Shown: positions 52,237-59,789 of the stretch, piece by piece
Position numbering within the stretch: the first letter of the stretch is position 1
Layout: every line of letters begins with the position of its first letter
Source: Cupriavidus cauae
Lineage (GTDB): Bacteria; Pseudomonadota; Gammaproteobacteria; Burkholderiales; Burkholderiaceae
Direction: 5' to 3'
Assembly: GCF_008632125.1 (NCBI RefSeq)
Contig: NZ_VWRN01000073.1
Location: 33,256 to 97,255 of the forward strand
DNA length: 64,000 nucleotides
Program-made: the position numbers and the translations under genes
Notes under the pieces: generated by a model
Database searches by the model: none
Told to the model about the DNA's origin: nothing
What the model saw: the letters and a program-made list of their open reading frames with translations, nothing else

Positions 52237-53493
52237 TTAACGTCCCAGAATGCGATCGATCGTGGTCGCCGCCTGATAGGTTTGTCCAAGCACGCCGAGA
52301 TAGCGGATGCGTGCCTGGAACAGCGTGCGCTGGGCATCCAGGACGTCCAGATAATTGAACTTGCCGGCCTCGAAGCCAATGGTCGCCGCGTTGAAGGCTT
52401 GCTCGGCGCCTGGCAAGACGGTCTGCTTCAGCGTTTGTGCCGAGGCGCGCGATACCGACAGCTGGTTCGATGCCATCAGGAGATTTCGGGTCAGGCTGAT
52501 GCGATTGGCCAGATATTCATCCTGGGCCTTGTCCGCCTGGCGAATGGCCGAATACAAGTTGCCCTGATTCCGGTCAAAAATCGGCAACGGGATCGCCACA
52601 CCGATCACCGCCATGTTGCGGTTGGCTTCTGTATCTCGCTTGGCACCCAGACTGACTGTCAGATCCGGATACTGGCGGCTGCGCTCAACGCCCACCAATG
52701 CCTGGCGGCGGTCAAGTTCAGCGCGGCTTGCGGCCACCAGCGGTGAGTTTTCCAGCTCCTTCAGAAGGAGTTCAGGCGCCGGCCTGGATGGCAGCGCGTC
52801 CAGATTGCCCTGTGCTTCGGTAAACTGCGGCGATGCATTGCCCCACAACGCCGTCAACGCCTGACGGGCGGACTGCAGGCTCGCCGTTGCTTCGGCCAAT
52901 TCAAGTTCGGCGTTGGCCTGTTCGACACGTGCCTTAGTTTCGTCAACCGGGGAGATCTTGCCGGCCGCGACGCGGCGTGAAGCGGCTTGCGCGCCCCTCG
53001 CAGCGATATCCGCGGAGCCAGTTGCCAGCTTGACGCGTTCCTGTGCGATCAAGACGGAAAAAAAGCTCTCGATTACCTGCGCCCGAATGTCACCGCGAAC
53101 GCCAGCCAGCGTTGCCTGCGCCAGTTCGCGCGTCCTTTCCGCGGCATTGATACGAGCCGAGCGCTTGCCGCCCAGTTCGATGGGGATATTCATCTGGGCG
53201 GTGGATGTACGGGTGGATTTCCGCGTGTCCTCGACCAGCGTCTGGAGTTCCGGGTTCGGAATAACCCGGGCCTGCATGATCCCACCTTCTGTGGAATCGA
53301 GTTCCTTGGCGGCGGCGGACAGGTTGAAATTGCTTCCTGCCGCCAGCGACAACGCGGCCTCGAGGGTCAACGGTCCCGCCGCTTCCCTTGGGAAGACGGG
53401 CACCATGGACGTGCCGGTGTCAGATTGCGCTACGGCAAAGTTTGGGCTGAGAAATGCTACCGCCAGCCCGAGCGGCAGAAATAGTCTTCGCAT
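52237..53493 (-). CDS. czcC: CzcC outer-membrane efflux channel
   Basis: 418 aa, a TolC-like outer-membrane factor. Signal peptide MRRLFLPLGLAVAFLSPNFAVAQ, then paired OEP repeats with long helices (LTLEAALSLAAGSNFNLSAAAKELDSTEGGIMQARVIPNPELQ, in blocks; AGKISPVDETKARVEQANAELELAEA) and a C-terminal FQARIRYLGVLGQTYQAATTIDRILGR in two blocks. It forms the exit duct of the CzcCBA complex. It is the first structural gene of the operon after czcI, 75 bp downstream. Confidence 0.95.
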   Translation of the reverse strand: MRRLFLPLGLAVAFLSPNFAVAQSDTGTSMVPVFPREAAGPLTLEAALSLAAGSNFNLSAAAKELDSTEGGIMQARVIPNPELQTLVEDTRKSTRTSTAQMNIPIELGGKRSARINAAERTRELAQATLAGVRGDIRAQVIESFFSVLIAQERVKLATGSADIAARGAQAASRRVAAGKISPVDETKARVEQANAELELAEATASLQSARQALTALWGNASPQFTEAQGNLDALPSRPAPELLLKELENSPLVAASRAELDRRQALVGVERSRQYPDLTVSLGAKRDTEANRNMAVIGVAIPLPIFDRNQGNLYSAIRQADKAQDEYLANRISLTRNLLMASNQLSVSRASAQTLKQTVLPGAEQAFNAATIGFEAGKFNYLDVLDAQRTLFQARIRYLGVLGQTYQAATTIDRILGR

Positions 53494-53568
53494 CGAATTG
53501 CACCAAGGTATGTGACCAGGAGAATTCGGCGAGAGACGAAAGGAGAAAAAGAGTCGTCGTCTCGCCGA

Positions 53569-53916
53569 TCAAGCGAGACGCTGCCACTGAGGACGGTCGG
53601 GAGCCCTGGCATTCAGAGACGAGAACTCGGACGCATGTTGAGTATCGGTCACTTCTACCCGATTCGCTATCAACACGTCCTGCGTCTGTCCATAGACGAA
53701 CGGGAGGGAGACCAGATGGCATACCCCGCAGTCTGTATCCACGAATGGCTTTTTCTCGGCATCCGTTTTACCTTCCGGCTGCTGATGACGATGCTCGTGG
53801 TGCCCAAGGTGCCAAGTGGCCGTGGCTTTCTCGTGCTGACAATAGCGTGCCGCTGCCGCCCAGGAAAACTGGAACGGCAAAATGAGCAGCACGAAGATCA
53901 GAACGAAACGTCGCAT
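53569..53916 (-). CDS. czcI: CzcI periplasmic regulator
   Basis: A 115-aa protein with signal peptide MRRFVLIFVLLILPFQFSWA and the CzcI pattern AARYCQHEKATATWHLGHHEHRHQQ (two blocks) followed by FVDTDCGVCHLVS. The His/Cys clusters point to metal binding in the periplasm. CzcI is held to be a negative modulator of czc expression. It heads the czcICBA transcript, with a GTAAT-type promoter 61-103 bp upstream. Confidence 0.92.
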   Translation of the reverse strand: MRRFVLIFVLLILPFQFSWAAAARYCQHEKATATWHLGHHEHRHQQPEGKTDAEKKPFVDTDCGVCHLVSLPFVYGQTQDVLIANRVEVTDTQHASEFSSLNARAPDRPQWQRLA

Positions 53917-53976
53917 TCCTTGGGAGACTGTGCGGGGGGCTTGGGGTTGAAGTACTAACGGCTGGGCCGTCGCCGA

Positions 53977-54019
53977 AGTTTACATGAATCCTCGATCACC
54001 AGCATTAAGAGCAGATTAC
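53977..54019 (-). promoter_or_regulatory. GTAAT-type box and czcI promoter
   Basis: On the minus strand, GTAAT (54019-54015) and TTAAT (54008-54004) are 11 bp apart. The -10-like TAAACT (53982-53977) begins 22 bp after the second. It serves czcICBA. Confidence 0.55.
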
Positions 54020-54021
54020 GA

Positions 54022-54201
54022 TTATCGCTTTCGCCTGCTCGTTTTGGGGTGCCGCTTTCGCCCCTCATCAGTCTTACGCTTGGGGGCGGGCCCATGCTTC
54101 CACCGCAAATAGACAGCGAACCCCACATACAGGACGATCAGGCCGACCAGCATCACGAGCATGCTCTCGACAACAGAATCGGAGACGTGAGCGTAGTGCA
54201 T
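54022..54201 (-). CDS. Small single-TM protein between czcN and czcI
   Basis: 59 aa from the ATG at 54199-54201 (an upstream in-frame start at 54231 would overlap the czcN stop). One TM helix (VESMLVMLVGLIVLYVGFAVYL, about 9-30) is followed by a strongly basic tail (KRKTDEGRKRHPKTSRRKR). I do not recognise the family. It runs in the same direction as czcN and directly follows it, so it is probably co-transcribed. The czcI promoter box lies just beyond its stop. Confidence 0.55.
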   Translation of the reverse strand: MHYAHVSDSVVESMLVMLVGLIVLYVGFAVYLRWKHGPAPKRKTDEGRKRHPKTSRRKR

Positions 54202-54230
54202 GGCTGTACGTGTATGCGGAGTTGCCCGCA

Positions 54231-54881
54231 TCAGGCAAGCGTCACGACCGCCCGGAGGACGCCGGCGTCATGGAACAAATCAAACGACTCCACGACCACC
54301 GACAGGCCGAGAAACCAGACCGAGTCCGCAATATTGCGTTGAAAGGAAGACACATGGACCGTCCATGTCGACTCCCCCCTATACAGCGACAGACGGGGAA
54401 AGAACGCTGGTGTACGGCGTGCGTATTCGGCGAATTCCGGGAAGGCGGAAGCCAGAAAGCGGTCTTCCGTCCGGATGACAGCCGGGTACATCAGCGCAAA
54501 TGCGAGCGCCAGGACTGCGGTAACCGCCAGCGACTCGGTCATCGCCCCTAGTCCGATAATGCCTAGCAAGTTGCAGACATAGAGCGGATGGCGACACAGT
54601 GAATATGGACCCGAGGTCACCAAGGTATTGTTCTTGCGCCCGGAAATGTACAACGCGCACCAGAGCCGCCCGACCGTGGCCAGGCTCACCCCCAACATCC
54701 CCAGCGTCAGCAGCAGCGGCGACACCCAGGTACCGTCCCAGCGAGAATGGCCAAAGACCAGACTTGCCAGGACAAACGTTACGACAACACGCCAAACGCC
54801 GATGCGGTGGCGTGTCAGGAAATTGTCCAGCGCCCTCGAGAGACCAGCGGGTTGGGACGGGGAGATTGAAGAATCGGTCAT
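54231..54881 (-). CDS. czcN: CzcN, isoprenylcysteine methyltransferase-like protein
   Basis: 216 aa from the ATG at 54879-54881. It has several TM helices and the ICMT/NnrU-like motif GPYSLCRHPLYVCNLLGIIGLG, with EDRFLASAFPEFAEYARRTPAFFP (two blocks) near the end, the SAM-binding region of the family. CzcN lies upstream of czcI in C. metallidurans; its methyl acceptor is unknown. The order czcN-(small TM gene)-czcI-czcC-czcB-czcA is preserved here. It is divergent from the mgtC-like gene. Confidence 0.88.
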   Translation of the reverse strand: MTDSSISPSQPAGLSRALDNFLTRHRIGVWRVVVTFVLASLVFGHSRWDGTWVSPLLLTLGMLGVSLATVGRLWCALYISGRKNNTLVTSGPYSLCRHPLYVCNLLGIIGLGAMTESLAVTAVLALAFALMYPAVIRTEDRFLASAFPEFAEYARRTPAFFPRLSLYRGESTWTVHVSSFQRNIADSVWFLGLSVVVESFDLFHDAGVLRAVVTLA

Positions 54882-55046
54882 GCGGTTCGGGGGCTGGAGG
54901 AGAATGTCGCGCACTTCGAGTGGACACACTGGCGCGAAAACGAGCACTAATGGCCGGCATTCTAAGGTTGCCCTTCCGTTGTCAGGCTTTATTGCCGAAA
55001 TGTAATACGTTGTTAATCTTGCCCCCGGGCCAGCGAATCCGGTTGT

Positions 55047-55090
55047 GTCATAGCTCGGCAATCTGACAGTCATCTTCTGCGACATAGACT
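55047..55090 (+). promoter_or_regulatory. GTAAT-type box and mgtC-like promoter
   Basis: GTCAT (55047-55051) and GCAAT (55058-55062) are 11 bp apart. The -10 box TAGACT (55085-55090) begins 23 bp after the second. A further imperfect pair, GTAAT/TTAAT, lies at 55002-55017 between the two divergent genes. Confidence 0.5.
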
Positions 55091-55130
55091 GTCTTGGCCA
55101 TTTTCAGGACACACCCAGAGACGCTCCGCA

Positions 55131-55589
55131 ATGAACGACATCATCCGCACATTGAGCTCGGAATTCTCCGATCTCGCTAATGCTGCCGAGGCAGTACGTG
55201 CCGTCGTTCGAATGACCGTCTCTATCGTTTTGGGGGGCTTGCTGGGGTACGAGCGGGAGAGCTCGGGAAAATCCGCAGGCGTGCGCACTCACATGCTCGT
55301 CGCGCTGGGGGCATGCGTTTTTGTCGTGGTTCCCCTCCAGGCGGGCGTGCAGCTTGCCGACATGAGCCGCGTGCTTCAGGGTCTCACGTCAGGCATCGGA
55401 TTCCTTTGTGCAGGGGCGATCCTGAAGCCGGACAATGAGACACACGTCAGGGGGCTCACAACTGCCGCGAGCATCTGGATTGCTGCCGCGATCGGCGTGG
55501 CCGCCGGCATGGGCCATGCGGTGACGGCCATCGTCGCGACTGCCTTCGCACTCATCGTGCTCAGAATCCTTCAAATGTCGAAGAAGTAA
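55131..55589 (+). CDS. MgtC/SapB-family membrane protein
   Basis: A 152-aa protein with four to five TM helices. It carries the family hallmark VLGGLLGYERESSGKSAGVRTHMLVALGAC in two blocks, followed by GIGFLCAGAILKPDNETHVRGLTTAASIWIAAAIGVAAGMG in blocks. It matches the membrane part of MgtC and lacks the C-terminal soluble domain, as short SapB-type proteins do. MgtC-like proteins modulate membrane potential or magnesium homeostasis. Its promoter has the same box layout as the czcI promoter, so it probably responds to the same metal signal. Confidence 0.9.
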   Translation: MNDIIRTLSSEFSDLANAAEAVRAVVRMTVSIVLGGLLGYERESSGKSAGVRTHMLVALGACVFVVVPLQAGVQLADMSRVLQGLTSGIGFLCAGAILKPDNETHVRGLTTAASIWIAAAIGVAAGMGHAVTAIVATAFALIVLRILQMSKK

Positions 55590-55696
55590 GACTCCCACTG
55601 CTCCCAAGCCACGTGCAGCGCGAATGCGCCAACTTCAGGTTCGGCCAGCATTTCCCAAACGTATGAGCGCGCTTAACAATACGCAAACTCCATCGC

Positions 55697-56103
55697 ATGA
55701 GAATTTACCTGGATTACAACCTGTTTGCGTACCTTCACGAGGGCACGAACCCGGCTCTGCAAGCCAAAGTGAGCGCACTGTCCGATCGACATGAGTTTCC
55801 TTGCAGCCCGGCGCACATGGAAGAAATTGCCTCGGCGCTCGCAAGACCTTCGGATACTCCCCCGCTCGATCGGTTAGCGGCCGCTTTCTGCAAAATAGAC
55901 GATGTTTCTCGAATTAGCCGGAACGTGCAATTGTCTCCGACGACGTTAGGCCCGATGGTTACGAAAGAAGAACAGCCTCTCGAGTGCTTTCTTCGGGTCA
56001 TGCGGCACTATCGCAAAGAGCCGGTTGTCGAGAAGAACGACTGGTATACGCGGGACTCCGTAAAGAAGGGGTCACTTCAGAAAACGGAAAATATTGCACG
56101 CTA
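55697..56103 (+). pseudogene. PIN-like protein gene, 3' end cut by a Tn3-type terminus
   Basis: 135 codons. The start MRIYLDYNLFAYLHEGTNP has the Asp and hydrophobic strand of a PIN-like nuclease, and HMEEIASALARPSD supplies a further acidic segment. After about residue 124 (SVKK) the frame enters the transposon end and stops with the tail GSLQKTENIAR, identical to the tail of the oxidoreductase at 29629. The rest of the PIN fold is missing. No antitoxin gene is adjacent. The family call is tentative. Confidence 0.55.
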
Positions 56104-56105
56104 AG
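56068..56105 (+). mobile_element. Tn3-family 38-bp terminal inverted repeat (copy B)
   Basis: 38 bp starting GGGGTCACTTCAG and ending GCACGCTAAG, one base different from copy A and in the same orientation. Its interior points right, towards the KfrA-like/recombinase pair. The opposite end was not found in the window. Confidence 0.8.
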
Positions 56106-56191
56106 GCATGGAAGAGGACCACTGCTGTCCCCAGGGGCATTGGCCAGCCGATGGCAAGCAGGTAGAAACCAAAGTCGGGGGACTCCCGTTC

Positions 56192-56368
56192 TCAGAGATC
56201 GGCTAGCAGCAGGTAGGCGCGGTCGAGTTGCCGATGAGCTTCCTGCCGGCGATCCATCGCTTCTAGGGCGAGCAGGAGGTCCTCGGCCAGCTCGAAATCG
56301 CTTTCCTGGCATGCCCTTTCGAACACCGCAAAGACCTCTTCATACAACGTGCGCCCCGGAACGCCCAT
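56192..56368 (-). CDS. Small helical hypothetical protein
   Basis: 58 aa from the ATG at 56366-56368: MGVPGRTLYEEVFAVFERA, then CQESDFELAEDLLLALEAMD and RRQEAHRQLDRAYLLLADL. It is all-helical and acidic, with heptad-like spacing. I do not recognise a named family, although the composition looks like a real short protein. It lies directly inside Tn3-type end B and may be a passenger of that element. Confidence 0.5.
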   Translation of the reverse strand: MGVPGRTLYEEVFAVFERACQESDFELAEDLLLALEAMDRRQEAHRQLDRAYLLLADL

Positions 56369-56966
56369 TTGACTAACCTCCGGCGGAAAATCCGATGCTC
56401 TCTGCCGACTTGGTCCTGCCACGCCGCAGGGGCTTCTGTCCCCCATGGTTAATATGGACGTTCCCACGGCAGGGAAGGTCAAGCATTTTTCCGGCCGCGG
56501 GCCGACCTATGGTTCGCAAGCCGCCGCGCGAGACGGTTAGTGCTCGCCCCCTACAGTTCGTCCAGCGACTAGTTACCCGCACCCGGGCGCAGCCGCACCA
56601 CCAGCATCGCCGCCCACTGGATATGCGGCCAGGCCAGCGAATAGACGAATGTCTGGATCAGGGGTCCCCTTGATTTCGCCGCAATTTACCGGGGTAGCCA
56701 CCCGTAGCAGCCATGCGGGTTCCAGGGTGATGCCCACCCTAAAACCCTAGTCAAATCAGTCACTTGCTGACTGGTCCTTTTCCCCTTGGTTTTGGAACGT
56801 TGACCGCCCCCGCCGCGCGGCCAAGCGCGCCCTGTGGCTGGAAGCCATTGTTTCCGCAAGATAACTAGATTTATCCGTCTTTGGTTTTCCCAAGCAACAC
56901 ATAAATGGCTTTTCTAACGTTAGGTATGTGCGTAAGATAGGCTGAAATGCGCCTCCGGAAACTGCC
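56369..56966. other. About 600-bp spacer upstream of the KfrA-like gene
   Basis: No convincing gene. Near the right end are GATAA-ctagat-TTATC (56860-56875), a perfect CTAACGTTAG palindrome (about 56913-56922) and an AT-richer stretch. These look like control or recombination sites of the KfrA-like/recombinase unit. Confidence 0.45.
56854..56881. other. Candidate recombinase core site
   Basis: GATAA-N6-TTATC with spacer ctagat (56865-56870), the same core form as 25527-25542 and the left part of the dif-like site at 22744. It lies 86 bp before the KfrA-like gene. Outer arm symmetry is poor (about half the positions). Confidence 0.35.
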
Positions 56967-57905
56967 ATGCCCCGCCTCGCCGCCACCCCCGACCAGATCC
57001 GCGCCACCGTGCTGGCCATGCTCACCGAGGCCGGCGACGCGGCGCCGCCCACGGCCGCACGCTTTCGCCGCGTGGTGTCGGTGCGCAAGCTGCGTGACCG
57101 CCTGGGCGGCGGTGACCCTGCAACGCTGTCGCGTACGCTCAACGCGATCGAGGCCGAGGTGGTGCGCTCGGGCCTGGCCGACCTCGCCCTGCCCGAGATT
57201 CCGGTCGAGATCGCCGAAGCGATGCGCGCGCTGTGGCAGGCCGCGGTCGCGGTGCAGCTCGACGACGTGGTGCGCCTGAAGCGCGAGGCGCAAGCCACAG
57301 CCGACACCGCCGAGGCCGCCCGCGCCGAGGCCGAACTGCGGGTCGAGCTGCTGCGGGCCGAACTGAGCGAGGTGCGCGGCCAGCTCGCCGCGCGCGACAC
57401 CGCGCTGGCCGTAGCGTGCGCCGCCCAGGCGGCGGCGTGCGCGCGCGCCGATGAGCAAGCCGCACGCCGGGGCGAGCTCGAGGCGGCGCTGGCGACCGCC
57501 CAGGAGCGCGCCACGGCGGGCGAGCGCACCCACACCGAGGCGATCGCCACCACCCAGGCGCGCTACGAGGCGCTGTCGAAGCAGCTCCTGCAGGAAACCG
57601 CGCACCAGCGCGACGCGGTGCGGGCCGAGCGCGCGCAACTGGCCTCCCAACTCAAATTCGCCGAGCGGCGCATCGCCGCGCTGGAAGACGAGCGCGCACG
57701 ACTCGACGCCGACCTGGCCAGCGAGCGGGCCGCGCGCCAGACCGCCGCGGGCGAGGCGAGCGCACTCAAGGCCGTCACCGCCAGCCAGCGCGCCCAGCTC
57801 GACGAGCTGCTGCGTGCGACCCTGGCCGCGGCGCCACCAGCGGCCAAGACGCGCGTGCCCAGATCGACGGGCAAGGCGGCCGCCAAGCGGACCGCCCAGT
57901 CATGA
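56967..57905 (+). CDS. KfrA-like DNA-binding coiled-coil protein
   Basis: 312 aa. The N-terminal about 75 residues match the KfrA_N-type DNA-binding domain (ATPDQIRATVLAMLTEAGDA; SVRKLRDRLGGGDPATLSRTLNAI in two blocks). Residues about 105-285 form a long Ala/Arg/Glu coiled coil (AAQAAACARADEQAARRGELE; AERRIAALEDERARLDADLA), ending in a basic tail (KAAAKRTAQS). KfrA proteins organise plasmid DNA. Here the gene overlaps a tyrosine recombinase gene by 4 bp, so it is likely an accessory factor for recombination. The codon bias is extremely GC-rich compared with flanking DNA. Confidence 0.85.
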   Translation: MPRLAATPDQIRATVLAMLTEAGDAAPPTAARFRRVVSVRKLRDRLGGGDPATLSRTLNAIEAEVVRSGLADLALPEIPVEIAEAMRALWQAAVAVQLDDVVRLKREAQATADTAEAARAEAELRVELLRAELSEVRGQLAARDTALAVACAAQAAACARADEQAARRGELEAALATAQERATAGERTHTEAIATTQARYEALSKQLLQETAHQRDAVRAERAQLASQLKFAERRIAALEDERARLDADLASERAARQTAAGEASALKAVTASQRAQLDELLRATLAAAPPAAKTRVPRSTGKAAAKRTAQS

Positions 57906-59407
57906 AGCCGGCCGACTGGATCGATACGGGCGCGGTGCCGCCGCGCCCACTGCCGGCCACCGTCGCGGCGGCCCTCGCCTACCTGGCGGAGGCACTCGGG
58001 CACCCGGTCTACGCGCACTGGACGCTGGCGCGCGTCAAGCGCCGCTATGGCTCGCTGGCCGACGCCAAGGCCGCGCAGCCGACCGTGCTCAAGCTGCTGC
58101 TGGCGCACGATGGGGCAGTCGAATACTGGGAGCGCGGGCGCCTGCGCACGGTGACGGCGGATCTGGCGCCCCGCCCGGAGACGGTCCTCGCGCGGCTGCT
58201 GCACACGCACCGGCGCCGCATCCGGTCCACCGCCGCCTTAGCGAGCGAAGCAACGGTGCCGACCGCCGCGGAAGCGAGGGGAGCTGTCGCGGCGAACCCG
58301 TGGCTGGCCGCTTACGGCCCTGCTGACCACGCGTGGCTCACGCGCGCCGGCCGCTTCGCCCAGCCGCACGCGGCGGCCAACACGCTCGGCGCCGCCGACG
58401 ATGCACAGGCGCTGGCGCTCTTCCTGCGCGACCGAACCGGGCGCTCGCCCCACACGTTGCGCGCCTATGGCGCCGAACTGCGCCGCCTGATGCGCTGGTG
58501 CGGCGCGCACGAGCTTGGGCCGCTCTCGGACCTCACGCGCCAGCGGTTGCTCGGCTACCGGCACGCGCTGCAGCACGGGGAGACCGGCAGGGAGGACGCC
58601 GCGCCGCCCTTGTCAGAAGCGACCCGCACGCGCGCGCTGGCGGTGGTGGCAAGCCTCTACGGCTACTGGTACGACACCGGCTACTTGCATGCCAATCCGG
58701 CCGCGGGCCTGTCCGCCGGCAGCCGCACCCGGGCCGGCTTCGCGCCGACGCGGCTGATCCCGCCAGCGCTGCTGGCCGCGTGCGATGCCTGGCTTGAGGC
58801 GCCGGAGTTTGCCGCCGCCAACACGACCAACACGCTGGCGGCGCAGCGGCGGCGCGCGATTTGGGCGCTGTATCGTTACGCCGGCGTGCGCCTGGCGGAA
58901 CTGGCCTGGTCGACAGAGATCGCACTGCCCCGCCTGGAGGCCGAGGCGCCCGGGCGGTGGACGCTCTATGTCTGCGGCAAGGGGCGCAAGGCACGGGCCA
59001 TTCCGCTGCCGGTGCCGTGCGTGACGGTATTGCGCGCCTACCGACAAGCACGCGGCCTGCCGTCCGAGCCGCCGGCGCACGAGGCGCTGCCTGTAATCCA
59101 CGGCAACAAGGGCGAAGCGCTACAGTCGGCAGGCCTGTACCGGGAGGTCAAGGCGATCTTTGCGGCCGTGGCCGATGGTCTGCAGGCGCGCGAGCCGGCG
59201 CAGGCGCTCTTACTGCGCGCGGCCTCCCCGCACTGGCTGCGCCATGCCTATGCGCGCACACTGGTGGTCGACCACCAGGTGCCGCTGCCGGCCGCCCAGG
59301 CGCTGCTCGGCCACGCCTCGGTGCAGACCACGGCGGCCTATGCCAGGACCGACCTGACGCAGTTGCGGGCCTTTGTCGATGCCACGTTTGCGGATGATGG
59401 GCCGTAG
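57902..59407 (+). CDS. Tyrosine recombinase paired with KfrA-like protein
   Basis: 501 aa. The N-terminal region (1-about 120) is of unknown fold (HPVYAHWTLARVKRRYGSL). The core-binding domain begins near ALALFLRDRTGRSPHTLRAYGAEL (two blocks), and the catalytic domain has Arg in YAGVRLAELAW, Lys in CGKGRKARAIPL, HxxR in HWLRHAYART, His in LLGHASVQTT and Tyr in AAYARTD. All catalytic residues are present. It is not closely related to the recombinases at 23762 and 30820. The stop lies about 25 bp from a doxX remnant, which marks the right boundary of the unit. Confidence 0.9.
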   Translation: MKPADWIDTGAVPPRPLPATVAAALAYLAEALGHPVYAHWTLARVKRRYGSLADAKAAQPTVLKLLLAHDGAVEYWERGRLRTVTADLAPRPETVLARLLHTHRRRIRSTAALASEATVPTAAEARGAVAANPWLAAYGPADHAWLTRAGRFAQPHAAANTLGAADDAQALALFLRDRTGRSPHTLRAYGAELRRLMRWCGAHELGPLSDLTRQRLLGYRHALQHGETGREDAAPPLSEATRTRALAVVASLYGYWYDTGYLHANPAAGLSAGSRTRAGFAPTRLIPPALLAACDAWLEAPEFAAANTTNTLAAQRRRAIWALYRYAGVRLAELAWSTEIALPRLEAEAPGRWTLYVCGKGRKARAIPLPVPCVTVLRAYRQARGLPSEPPAHEALPVIHGNKGEALQSAGLYREVKAIFAAVADGLQAREPAQALLLRAASPHWLRHAYARTLVVDHQVPLPAAQALLGHASVQTTAAYARTDLTQLRAFVDATFADDGP

Positions 59408-59431
59408 CGACAGCGCGCGTTGCCTTGTCGC

Positions 59432-59608
59432 ATCGCCACGGCGCGGGTCGCCAGTCCCAGCAACAGCAAAGCTGGGGCGGTCAGCTCGATTGACACCGCC
59501 AGGCAGGCCGCAGACTCCGAGGGCACCAGCGGCACCCGGTAGTCCTCGCGGAACAGGTCGAGGGCGGCATTCCAATTGGCCAGCTTGGCGATCGCCGAGT
59601 TCCAGAAG
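59432..59608 (-). pseudogene. doxX remnant
   Basis: An internal piece of a DoxX-family membrane protein: FWNSAIAKLANWNAALDLF, REDYRVPLVPSESAACLAVSIELTAPALLLLGLATR (two blocks). The initiator region and the last TM helix are missing. One edge adjoins the recombinase gene, the other a noncoding stretch up to pbrT. It was broken by insertion of the KfrA-like/recombinase unit or by an associated deletion. Confidence 0.75.
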
Positions 59609-59789
59609 GTTGGCTTTTTCTCAGCCCGCACAGCACGACAGTTGCGTGACATCCTTGGCAGCCCTACATGTCCATGCCGTCCATCGATCCTGCCGCGAAT
59701 GGAAGGTAGTCGCAAAAAGTCCGCCACATTTGGGCCAAATCGCTGACTTTGAAATGGTCGACGAACAAAGCTTCGCGCCTGACAGGGGC

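Noticed and set aside
30762..56105. A single composite transposon bounded by the two Tn3-type ends
   Set aside because: The ends are in the same orientation, whereas a transposon needs inverted ends; no target duplication pairs them.
56756..57553. Ser/Ala/Arg-rich minus-strand frame near the recombinase unit
   Set aside because: Antisense of the KfrA-like coiled coil; the low-complexity Ser-Ala text mirrors the Ala/Arg/Glu codons of the real gene.
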